A stretch of 22,073 bases of DNA from a virus, in the IMG/VR virus record IMGVR_UViG_3300013104_000078, positions 1 through 22,073 of that record; one strand, written 5' to 3'. Of the stretch, positions 13,919 through 19,335 are shown in pieces. Every line of letters starts with the position of its first letter. The stretch's first letter is position 1. The notes beneath the pieces are model-generated. The model worked only from the letters and a program-made list of their open reading frames with translations. It made no database searches and was not told the origin of the DNA. Both the position numbers and the translations under genes were made by a program.

Positions 13919-14413
13919 TCAGCCCCACGCGACCTGGAATGACCATGACAACCGCAACCGAAGAAACCGAACACTCAGCCCTGCCACCCTGGTCCGACGC
14001 CCAGCGTGACGGTCAGACCGAGGCGTTGCGGCTGTCGTTTCTGGCGCTGGCCGACCTGCTGCACGACCGGGGAGCGATCGACATGGATCTGCTGGCACAA
14101 GTGATGGTCGACGACAGCTGGACGCTGACGGGGCGGCGGCCGGCGCAGATGGCTTTGGATGACCTTGTTGCAGCACTTCGGCGGCGGCGAAGCGCAGAAG
14201 GTGAGCCCGGTCAGCGGGTGGAGAAAACACATGCAGCGCCGTGACGTACCGGTGCAGCTTGTTGCCGCGCGTGCGGCTGGCGCCCAGCAGCTGCTGGGTG
14301 ACGTTGATCACGCGCCGCTCGTAGATCCCGAGCAACTCGCCAGTGCGGCGCGGCGTGAGTTCAGCGGCGATGGCGCGCGCTTCGCTCGGGCCAAAGATAA
14401 GCGTGTCGGACAT
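13919..14413 (-). CDS. Leftward ORF convergent with the 13939 gene; reliable mainly in its N-terminal half
   Basis: The frame starts at the ATG at 14413 with AGGGGGA about eight bases upstream, and its first 85 residues look real (FGPSEARAIAAELTPRRTGELLGIYERRVINVTQQLLGASRTRGNKLHRYVTALHVFSPPADRAHLLRFAAAEVLQQ). The residues after that become Ser/Pro/Arg-rich and are antisense to the 13939 gene, so the true protein may end earlier through a frameshift or the tail may be unconstrained. It lies between the leftward Ner-like gene and the early operon, and could be an additional early regulator. Full length would be 164 residues. Confidence 0.5.
   Translation of the reverse strand: MSDTLIFGPSEARAIAAELTPRRTGELLGIYERRVINVTQQLLGASRTRGNKLHRYVTALHVFSPPADRAHLLRFAAAEVLQQGHPKPSAPAAAPSASSCRRPSLVPADPCRSLPGRAAGRPAPETTAATPRSDRHAGRRTRVAGLSVRFLRLRLSWSFQVAWG
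13939..14244 (+). CDS. Small rightward protein in the switch region, unknown function
   Basis: The 101-residue protein (ATG at 13939, with a second ATG two codons later) has a polar N-terminus and a helical body (ALRLSFLALADLLHDRGAIDMDLLAQVMVDDSWTL, then MALDDLVAALRRRRSAEG). A basic end follows. It is transcribed towards the regulator pair, away from the early operon, and may be a small regulator, but no domain is recognised. Its 3' third overlaps a minus-strand frame. The start RBS is poor. Confidence 0.55.
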   Translation: MTMTTATEETEHSALPPWSDAQRDGQTEALRLSFLALADLLHDRGAIDMDLLAQVMVDDSWTLTGRRPAQMALDDLVAALRRRRSAEGEPGQRVEKTHAAP

Positions 14414-14440
14414 GGATTCATCCCCCTGTGGATGAGTGAG

Positions 14441-14767
14441 TCAGCCTGCCGCCGCGCGGTGCGCGTCGGTGGGTTGTGTGGTGGAAAGCGCGCGACGACG
14501 GCGAGGCTTGGCGTTGGGGCCATGCCATTGCGGCCAGAGTTCGGCGAGTGGACGTCGCGTGATGGCGGCGATTCGCAACTCAATCCGTTTGCTGCGTCCG
14601 CGGCCGTTGATGACCATGCTCACTGCGCTGCGGCTGCGATCGAGTTCGAGGGCCAGGTCTGCCTGCGTGTAATTGCTGCAGGCCAGCGCGTACTTGATTC
14701 GCGCCGCATGTTCCTGGACGCGAACCTCGTCATCCGAGTGTTTTTGCGCGGGTGCCGACGATTGCAT
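14441..14767 (-). CDS. Ner-like helix-turn-helix regulator, leftward
   Basis: The 108-residue protein starts at the ATG at 14767 with AGAGGA five to six bases upstream. Residues 23-80 form a Ner-type domain (RIKYALACSNYTQADLALELDRSRSAVSMVINGRGRSKRIELRIAAITRRPLAELWPQW). Ner represses both the early and repressor promoters in Mu. It is a paralogue of the rightward regulator at 14879: both share AVSMVINGRGRS and a WP-(Q/H)-W end. A 26-bp DNA stretch is identical between the two genes in opposite orientation. It is transcribed away from the operator gap, in the direction of the early operon. Confidence 0.86.
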   Translation of the reverse strand: MQSSAPAQKHSDDEVRVQEHAARIKYALACSNYTQADLALELDRSRSAVSMVINGRGRSKRIELRIAAITRRPLAELWPQWHGPNAKPRRRRALSTTQPTDAHRAAAG

Positions 14768-14994
14768 GGGGTTCCTCTGACCAATGCGCGAACGTTCGCG
14801 CATAACTTGTTCAATTCACAAGTTCATTGAACATGTTCAACAAGAGGATGTCAAGCATTTCCGAATCGGGCGGGCGCCATGCATCCAGCTGAGATCCAGG
14901 CCGCCCTGAAATTGCAGGGCTATAGCCAGTCCCACATCGCCACCATGTGCGGTGTGAGGCCGTCTACCGTGAGCATGGTCATCAACGGCCGCGG
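14598..14994. repeat. 26-bp perfect inverted repeat between the two regulator genes
   Basis: Positions 14598-14623 are the exact reverse complement of 14969-14994. Both encode VSMVINGRGR, the recognition helix region of the two Ner-like proteins, so the repeat reflects homologous genes in opposite orientation. It flanks the operator gap, and recombination across it would invert the gap and exchange gene ends. Confidence 0.9.
14784..14840. promoter_or_regulatory. Switch operator region between the divergent regulators
   Basis: The gap contains a perfect 20-bp palindrome (14784-14803, ATGCGCGAACGTTCGCGCAT) next to AT-rich DNA with an imperfect dyad ACTTGT-TCAATTC-ACAAGT (14805-14823) and a perfect 14-bp palindrome TTGAACATGTTCAA (14827-14840). 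GTTCAA or GTTCAT occurs at about 14809, 14822 and 14835, 13 bp apart, which suggests a row of half-sites for a helix-turn-helix protein. Promoter boxes for either direction are not clear, though TTGAAC could be a -35 box on either strand. Two unlike palindromes suggest two binding proteins. Confidence 0.72.
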
Positions 14995-15319
14995 CCGTAG
15001 TCGGCCGATCGAGGAGAAGATCAGCGAGGTGCTGCGGCTGTCGTTGAGTCGCCTGTGGCCGCATTGGTACGACGATTCGAATGCACAGCCGCCCAAGGCG
15101 GGCGTTCGCGAAGAGCCGGTTCTATCCGCCGAGGAATTGAGGCTGCTTGCTATGTACCGAGCGCTGTCGAACGCTCGAAAGCTGCAATTCCGGGACATGT
15201 TGGAATTGCTTGGCCGCAGCGAACCTCCGCGCCAGCCTGGCGTCCATGCCGATCGTGGAAGCGTCGCCGCTGGAGGGGACGTCAACTACGGTGCGGGCAG
15301 CGGTCGGCGGAAGAAATAA
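14879..15319 (+). CDS. Ner-like helix-turn-helix regulator (candidate repressor) with a C-terminal motif tail
   Basis: The 146-residue protein has an N-terminal DNA-binding domain (residues 3-63, with HTH at about 16-37: SQSHIATMCGVRPSTVSMVINGRGRSR) and a middle helical region (LSAEELRLLAMYRALSNARKLQFRDMLELLGR, 82-113). It is probably the lysogenic repressor, as it is transcribed opposite to the early operon. After residue 121 comes a tail VHADRGSVAAGGDVNY ending in basic residues. Nearly the same motif begins the membrane protein at 15808. The ATG at 14879 is used; an upstream ATG at 14848 is out of frame. Confidence 0.88.
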   Translation: MHPAEIQAALKLQGYSQSHIATMCGVRPSTVSMVINGRGRSRPIEEKISEVLRLSLSRLWPHWYDDSNAQPPKAGVREEPVLSAEELRLLAMYRALSNARKLQFRDMLELLGRSEPPRQPGVHADRGSVAAGGDVNYGAGSGRRKK

Positions 15320-15410
15320 CGGCCGACCCTTACGGCTTTTGTAGGCGAGCGCCCACAGAGAATGCAGACGCAGCCGGCACAGAATGGTGTTCTGAATACA
15401 GGGGCGCGCG

Positions 15411-15773
15411 ATGAAGAGACTGTGGGTTTTCCTTGCAGGTCTGGTGGTCGTTGTTGGCAGCGTTGTCGGATATGCCATACGCACCAGCCATGCCGCTGAC
15501 GTCGTCGACGGTCTTCGGCATTGGCCGGCCTACCACGACTATCAGCAGATGCTGCGCAGCACGCTGGCGGATCCTGATTCGGCCAGGTTCAGCGGACTCT
15601 ATTTCCGCCATGCCGATGGCCGCGACTACATGTGCGGCATGGTGAATGCGCGCAACCGTTCCGGTGGTTACAACGGCACCCAGCCTTTCTATGTCGCGCC
15701 TGGGTCGGCGTTGATCTTCGATGTCGACGACGCTGGGTCGGCTTATTCGATAGAGCGCATCTGCACCAGGTAA
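15411..15773 (+). CDS. Secreted or membrane-anchored protein of unknown function
   Basis: The 120-residue protein has an N-terminal hydrophobic segment (residues 5-22) followed by SHAAD at 26-30, which fits signal peptidase cleavage or a single anchor. The exported part contains LRSTLADPDSARFSGLYFRHADGRDYMCGMVNARNRSGGYNG (about 48-89). This DPDSA(Q/R)F ... CGxVNAKN...GGYxG pattern is familiar from small envelope proteins in phages and bacteria without known function. The gene lies 91 bp after the regulator gene and could be expressed from the prophage (superinfection exclusion or another lysogenic trait), but that is inference. Confidence 0.82.
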   Translation: MKRLWVFLAGLVVVVGSVVGYAIRTSHAADVVDGLRHWPAYHDYQQMLRSTLADPDSARFSGLYFRHADGRDYMCGMVNARNRSGGYNGTQPFYVAPGSALIFDVDDAGSAYSIERICTR

Positions 15774-15807
15774 GCAAGTTCCAACGGGCCACGCCACAGG
15801 GGGCGTC

Positions 15808-16314
15808 ATGCAAGAATTCCACCACAGTGCGGTCCACGCGGACCGCAGGAGTCTCGCCGCTGGGCGTGACATCAACCTCTCCATCAGCCTCAACGAATAC
15901 CGCGACTTGCTCGCGCATCGTGCCAACGACCCACATGCCTTGACGTGCCAATGGTGCAAGCTTGGCGGCCAGGCTCCCGATCTGGATGAGTGCATCGCCT
16001 GCGGTCATGACATCGGCGCCGAGCGCCGTGCCCGCGAAGCGATGCAGGCGCGCGAGTTGCGCGTGCGTCGCGCGATGGGCGATATCCGCCACGTCGTCTG
16101 CTACCTCGGCGCCATGCTGCTGGTGACGGCGTTCCTCGGCTGGTACCACAATGCCGATGACAGCGTGGCCGGCCTCATCATCGGCTTCATGGTCTTGTCG
16201 GTGGTGGCGGGTGAACTGCTGGTGCACGCCTGGATCAACGTCGAGGTATGGTTGATCTACGACCTGCCGCGGCTGATGCGCCGCCACGGGCTGGGCTGGC
16301 TGGTGGGGGAATGA
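15808..16314 (+). CDS. Zinc-ribbon, two-helix membrane protein with a motif shared with the regulator
   Basis: The 168-residue protein starts at the ATG at 15808 with AGGGGG just upstream. Residues 9-24 (VHADRRSLAAGRDINL) match the tail of the regulator at 14879. Cys47, Cys50, Cys62 and Cys65 form a zinc-ribbon-like pair (CQWC...CIAC). Two membrane segments follow (about 96-113 and 119-139: VVCYLGAMLLVTAFLGW, AGLIIGFMVLSVVAGELLV) and an amphipathic basic C-terminus (LIYDLPRLMRRHG). It is therefore an inner-membrane protein with a cytoplasmic or periplasmic metal site. The role is unknown. It is probably co-transcribed with the 15411 gene. Confidence 0.8.
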   Translation: MQEFHHSAVHADRRSLAAGRDINLSISLNEYRDLLAHRANDPHALTCQWCKLGGQAPDLDECIACGHDIGAERRAREAMQARELRVRRAMGDIRHVVCYLGAMLLVTAFLGWYHNADDSVAGLIIGFMVLSVVAGELLVHAWINVEVWLIYDLPRLMRRHGLGWLVGE

Positions 16315-16317
16315 CTA

Positions 16318-16441
16318 TGCGCGGGACGCTGCGCAGCATCGTCCGCCGATTGGGGTAATATCCGGCTGTCCATTGCCGGCGTTGCGGTAAATAACACCGG
16401 TTAAAAGACCCCTCGCATCCTCATGCGGCACTTTGTGCCGC
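16318..16441 (+). other. Gap before the lysis cassette; no gene seen
   Basis: The 127-bp stretch starts with an imperfect palindrome (TGCGCG at 16318-16323, CTGCGCA at 16329-16335) which weakly resembles the switch palindrome. A TAATAT hexamer lies at 16355-16360, but no good -35 box is seen 16-18 bp upstream, and another AT-rich patch lies around 16388-16405. A late promoter for the lysis genes, driven by Mor, is expected somewhere here, but its sequence cannot be identified by eye. Confidence 0.4.
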
Positions 16442-16444
16442 ATG
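16422..16444 (+). promoter_or_regulatory. Hairpin covering the holin-like gene start codon
   Basis: Perfect inverted repeat CATGCGGCAC (16422-16431), loop TTT, GTGCCGCATG (16435-16444). The ATG start of the holin-like gene (16442-16444) lies inside the 3' arm, so in mRNA the start would be sequestered. No T tract follows, which argues against a Rho-independent terminator and for translational control or a DNA-binding site. Confidence 0.7.
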
Positions 16445-16771
16445 ACCTCCCGAACGATCCTCCAGCGTTTCCAGGCCCGCATCCACGCGGCTCTTCCCGC
16501 CTTGCGCGACAAGCTGCGGGCGACGCCGCTGCTGTTGCTGGGCGCGATCACCTTCGGCGTGGTGCTGACGATGAACCCGGCGAAGGTCGGGCTGCTCATC
16601 TGGGGCGCCTCGCGCATCGGCCTGTATGCCTACCTGGGCTACTGGGTCGACCGCATCATCTTTCCGTATGCCCGCCCGCACGTGCTGACCGGCATTGCCG
16701 AGGGCACGGCGTGGAAGCGTCGCGCGCTGATCGTGTCGGCGGCGCTGCTGGCCGGGGCGCTGCTGCCATGA
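16442..16771 (+). CDS. Putative holin-like membrane protein
   Basis: The 109-residue protein has a basic amphipathic N-terminus followed by three hydrophobic segments (about 29-45 TPLLLLGAITFGVVLTM, 48-66 KVGLLIWGASRIGLYAYL, 92-108 ALIVSAALLAGALLP), typical of a class I-like holin. Its place directly before the transglycosylase with an ATGA overlap supports the role: forming inner-membrane lesions that release the endolysin and time lysis. Start at the ATG at 16442 (inside the hairpin). The TTG at 16433 would be an unlikely alternative. Confidence 0.82.
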   Translation: MTSRTILQRFQARIHAALPALRDKLRATPLLLLGAITFGVVLTMNPAKVGLLIWGASRIGLYAYLGYWVDRIIFPYARPHVLTGIAEGTAWKRRALIVSAALLAGALLP

Positions 16772-17406
16772 AGGCGACGCCGACGGCCTCGGCGCTGCTG
16801 GGCGTGTTGATCGTGCTGCTGGTCGCCGTGCTGGTCACGCCATCGCATGCCGCCGACGTGCCCATTCCCGACGCCTCGGTGCGCTACCGCGTGCAGCTGG
16901 AACGCGCGGCTGGCGCGCAGTTCGGCATGCAGGCGCCGGTGGCGCGCATCGCCGCGCAGATCCACCAGGAGTCCGCCTGGCGCACCACGGCGCGCAGCAA
17001 GTACGCGCAGGGGCTTTCGCAGTTCACGCCCGCCACCGCGGCGTGGTTGCCGAAGGTGTGCCCGGAAGTCGGCCCGCCCGATCCCTGGGATGCCGGCTGG
17101 TCGATTCGCGCGGTGGTCTGCTACGACGCCTGGCTGCACGACCGCGCCAGCGGCGCCACGCCGTGCGACCGCTGGGCCATGACGCTCAGTGCCTACAACG
17201 GAGGGGAGACCGCGCGCGACCGCGAGATCCGCATGGCCTACGAGGCGCGCGATGACCCGCACCGATGGTTTGGCCAGGTGGAGCGGCACCGGTCGCGCAG
17301 TGTCGCCAACTGGCAAGAGAACCGCGCTTACGTGCGCCGGATCCTGCTGATGCTGGAGCCGGCGTACCTCGCTGAAGGTTGGCCCGGTGCGAGGGTATGC
17401 CCATGA
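16768..17406 (+). CDS. Lytic transglycosylase-type endolysin with signal peptide
   Basis: The 212-residue protein begins with a hydrophobic N-terminus (MKATPTASALLGVLIVLLVAVLVTPSHA, residues 1-28), so it may be exported by Sec and cleaved after SHA. The catalytic region contains QIHQESAWRTTARS with candidate catalytic Glu68, then AQGLSQFTP (80-88) and SAYNGG (141-146), the motifs of Slt-type lytic transglycosylases, which cleave the glycan strands of peptidoglycan to 1,6-anhydro products. Lysis through an exported enzyme would make the holin a timer of membrane depolarisation. Start overlaps the holin stop (ATGA). Confidence 0.9.
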   Translation: MKATPTASALLGVLIVLLVAVLVTPSHAADVPIPDASVRYRVQLERAAGAQFGMQAPVARIAAQIHQESAWRTTARSKYAQGLSQFTPATAAWLPKVCPEVGPPDPWDAGWSIRAVVCYDAWLHDRASGATPCDRWAMTLSAYNGGETARDREIRMAYEARDDPHRWFGQVERHRSRSVANWQENRAYVRRILLMLEPAYLAEGWPGARVCP

Positions 17407-17849
17407 CGAAGATCATCGCGATCGTGCTGGCTTTGGCGCTGGCGGTTGTCGGCCTGGAATGGCACGGCCACAGCCGCGGCTACGACGACGGCGTGGCGGC
17501 CACGCAGAAGGCCGCGCAGAAGAAGGTGGACCAGGCGAACGGTGAACGCGATGTGGCGAACGCCGAGCGCGACGCGGCGCGGCAATCGCTGGACAACGTG
17601 CAGCGCACGCTGGACGCCAAGAAGCGCGAACTGGCTGTAGCCAACTACTTCGCCGACGCGGCCATGAACGAACGCGCCGGCCTGCAGAAACAACTGACCG
17701 CGGCCATCGCCGCGCGCGATGCCGCCAACAGGAAAGCCGCTAATGATTCGCCCGATTGTGCTGTGCTGGCTCACCTGCCTGTGTGCCCTGCCGTGTCTGA
17801 CCGGCTGTGGCCCGAAACGGCAGGCGACCCGGCCGGCGTCCGTCATTGA
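17403..17849 (+). CDS. Rz: Rz-like inner-membrane spanin
   Basis: The 148-residue protein starts at the ATG at 17403 (ATGA overlap with the transglycosylase). Residues 3-20 (KIIAIVLALALAVVGLEW) form the anchor, followed by a long coiled coil (about 35-115: AAQKKVDQANGERDVANAERDAARQSLDNVQRTLDAKKRELAV). This is the plan of i-spanins, which span the periplasm and join the outer-membrane spanin to fuse the membranes at the end of lysis. The Rz1 frame overlaps its 3' end, as in many phages. Confidence 0.9.
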   Translation: MTKIIAIVLALALAVVGLEWHGHSRGYDDGVAATQKAAQKKVDQANGERDVANAERDAARQSLDNVQRTLDAKKRELAVANYFADAAMNERAGLQKQLTAAIAARDAANRKAANDSPDCAVLAHLPVCPAVSDRLWPETAGDPAGVRH

Positions 17850-18066
17850 AGTGCCGGTGCCGGCATACCGGCCGCTCGATGCGTCGCTGACCGCGCCGCT
17901 GGCCGAGCCGGCGCCGCCGCCGAAAGCCTGCGAGCTGCGCGGCATCCCGGTGCCTTGTGCGCTCGAAGGCCTGCTGCAGATCGACGCGTGGCGCGGCGTG
18001 CTGCAGCGATGCAACGCCGACCGCGCGACGTCGGCGCAAGTAACGAAACCACCAGGGGACCAGTGA
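17743..18066 (+). CDS. Rz1: Rz1-like outer-membrane spanin lipoprotein
   Basis: The 107-residue protein uses the ATG at 17743 (GGAAAG upstream) in a different frame from Rz and overlaps its 3' end, then continues past it. The signal sequence ends in a lipobox (CLTGC) with Cys22 as the lipidated residue. A proline-rich segment (IEVPVPAYRPLDASLTAPLAEPAPPPK) follows, typical of o-spanins. Unlike lambda Rz1, the protein is long, with a C-terminal extra part (CELRGIPVPCALEGLLQIDAWRGVLQRCNADRA) carrying cysteines. It would pair with the Rz-like protein to fuse the inner and outer membranes. Confidence 0.88.
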   Translation: MIRPIVLCWLTCLCALPCLTGCGPKRQATRPASVIEVPVPAYRPLDASLTAPLAEPAPPPKACELRGIPVPCALEGLLQIDAWRGVLQRCNADRATSAQVTKPPGDQ

Positions 18067-18470
18067 TGCAATGGAATGACCTGCAGGCCGCCGCGGCCAT
18101 CATTTCCTCGATCTGCGCGATCGTGGCCGCGACCGTCAGCGTGCTGGTATGGCGCAAATCCCGGTCCAGCGACCTCACGGCGAAGATCGACAACGGCGAT
18201 CGCGCCACGCGCAAGCACACCGACAAGTCCGTCGGCGAGATCAGCACGCGGTTGTCGAACCTCGACGGCCGCATGGGTGTGATGGAGGACGGCATGGCGA
18301 GGATCGAGGCGTCGCAAAACCATCACCTGACCGCGAAGGATCTGAGCCCGCTGCACGAAAAGATCAACGGCGTGGCACAGAACCTCGCGGCTAACACCGC
18401 CGCCACCAATGCCATGCGCGAGCAGCTGCGCATGATCCAGGAACATCTGATGCGAGGTGACCGCAAGTGA
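18066..18470 (+). CDS. DUF2730-family protein (Mu Gp25-like)
   Basis: A 134-residue protein: membrane segment near residues 9-29 (AAAIISSICAIVAATVSVLVW), a basic/polar turn (RKSRSSDLTAKIDNGDRATRKHTDKSVGEISTRLSNLD), and a coiled coil. This matches DUF2730, found at this location in Mu-like phages between the lysis genes and gp26. Function unknown; possibly membrane-linked and involved in lysis or assembly. TGATG overlap with the Rz1 stop (A shared), so translation is coupled. Confidence 0.84.
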   Translation: MQWNDLQAAAAIISSICAIVAATVSVLVWRKSRSSDLTAKIDNGDRATRKHTDKSVGEISTRLSNLDGRMGVMEDGMARIEASQNHHLTAKDLSPLHEKINGVAQNLAANTAATNAMREQLRMIQEHLMRGDRK

Positions 18471-18757
18471 ATCTGACGGAAGAACAGGGCCAGTACCGGC
18501 GCGGCCGCATCCTGCGGATCCTCGCCGAGAGCAATGACCAGGGCTCCAGCGCGCCGCTGGTGCGCACCCTGGTGCGCAGCTGGGGCTACAAGGCCGACGC
18601 CGACACCGTGGCTATCGACCTGGCCTGGCTGAGCCGCCACGGCTTCGCGCAGCTGCGCGACGTGGGCGGCGTGGAGTTTGCCCGGATCACGCAGAGCGGC
18701 CGCGACATCGTCAGCGGCGACCTCACCGTGCCCGGCGTCAAGCTGCTGGAGGATTGA
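18467..18757 (+). CDS. Gp26-like winged-helix phage protein
   Basis: The 96-residue protein starts with GTG at 18467, coupled as GTGA to the previous stop. The core (RRGRILRILAESNDQGSSAPLVRTLVRSWGYKADADTVAIDLAWLSRHGFAQLRDVGGVEFARITQSGRDIVSG) is a winged helix, resembling the Gp26/VpaChn25_0724 family of Mu-like phages which sits between gp25 and gp27. The role is unknown, perhaps DNA binding in packaging or late regulation. It ends with a short tail TVPGVKLLED. Confidence 0.88.
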   Translation: MNLTEEQGQYRRGRILRILAESNDQGSSAPLVRTLVRSWGYKADADTVAIDLAWLSRHGFAQLRDVGGVEFARITQSGRDIVSGDLTVPGVKLLED

Positions 18758-18759
18758 CC

Positions 18760-19335
18760 GTGGCCCGCCGATCCTCGCTGGAACGCCTGCCGCCCGAGCT
18801 GCAGGATCTCTACCACCGCCTGCTGCGCGCGGGCTGCACGATCATGGAGATCACCGACAAGCTCAACGAGCTCGACGCCGACGTGAGCAAGTCGGCCGTG
18901 GGCCGCGCAGTGAAAGGTGCGCGTGCGCAAATGCGTCAATACCGCGAAGCGCAGGAAGTCGCCGGCCAGTGGGTCACCCAGCTCAACGAACAGCCGCAGG
19001 GCGACGTCAGCGCACTGCTGACCGAGATGCTGAAGACCGTGGCGTATTCCACTATCGCCAGCATCGGCGATGGCAGCGAGGCCGAGCTGGGCAAGGACGG
19101 CAAGCCGAAGGCGCCGAAGGCGATGGACATCATGCTGCTGGCCAAGGCGATCCGTGACCTGGAAGCGTCGACCAAGCAGAGCCTGGAGCGCCGCGAGAAG
19201 ATCGAGCGCCAGGCGCTGGAGCGGCAGGCCAAGGCCGCCGAGAAGGTGGCCAAGAAGCAAGGCATGTCTGCCGAAGGCTGGGCGGAGATCCGCGCCGGGT
19301 TCCTCGGCATCGACGTGGCAGCGGCCGACGCATGA
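18760..19335 (+). CDS. Small terminase-type protein, DUF3486 (Mu Gp27-like)
   Basis: A 191-residue protein starting at GTG 18760 with GGAGG seven bases upstream. The TTG at 18754 is too close to that RBS. The DUF3486 pattern is visible: RRSSLERLPPELQDLYHRLLRAGCTIMEITDKLNELDADVSKSAVGRAVKGARAQM (residues 3-60, HTH), then a long helical region ending in a coiled coil (ERREKIERQALERQAKAAEKVAKKQGMS). By gene order (before the Gp28 terminase) it is the small terminase that recognises the phage end. Coupled to the terminase by ATGA. Confidence 0.93.
   Translation: MARRSSLERLPPELQDLYHRLLRAGCTIMEITDKLNELDADVSKSAVGRAVKGARAQMRQYREAQEVAGQWVTQLNEQPQGDVSALLTEMLKTVAYSTIASIGDGSEAELGKDGKPKAPKAMDIMLLAKAIRDLEASTKQSLERREKIERQALERQAKAAEKVAKKQGMSAEGWAEIRAGFLGIDVAAADA

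Noticed and set aside
14848-14892. Short 14-codon leader-like ORF before the rightward regulator
   Set aside because: AGAGG is immediately next to the ATG, too close for an RBS, and the peptide shows nothing distinctive.
16423-16767. Upstream extension of the transglycosylase frame from the ATG at 16423
   Set aside because: The part before 16768 is an out-of-frame shadow of the holin-like gene and lacks a signal peptide. The ATG at 16768 starts a clear signal peptide.
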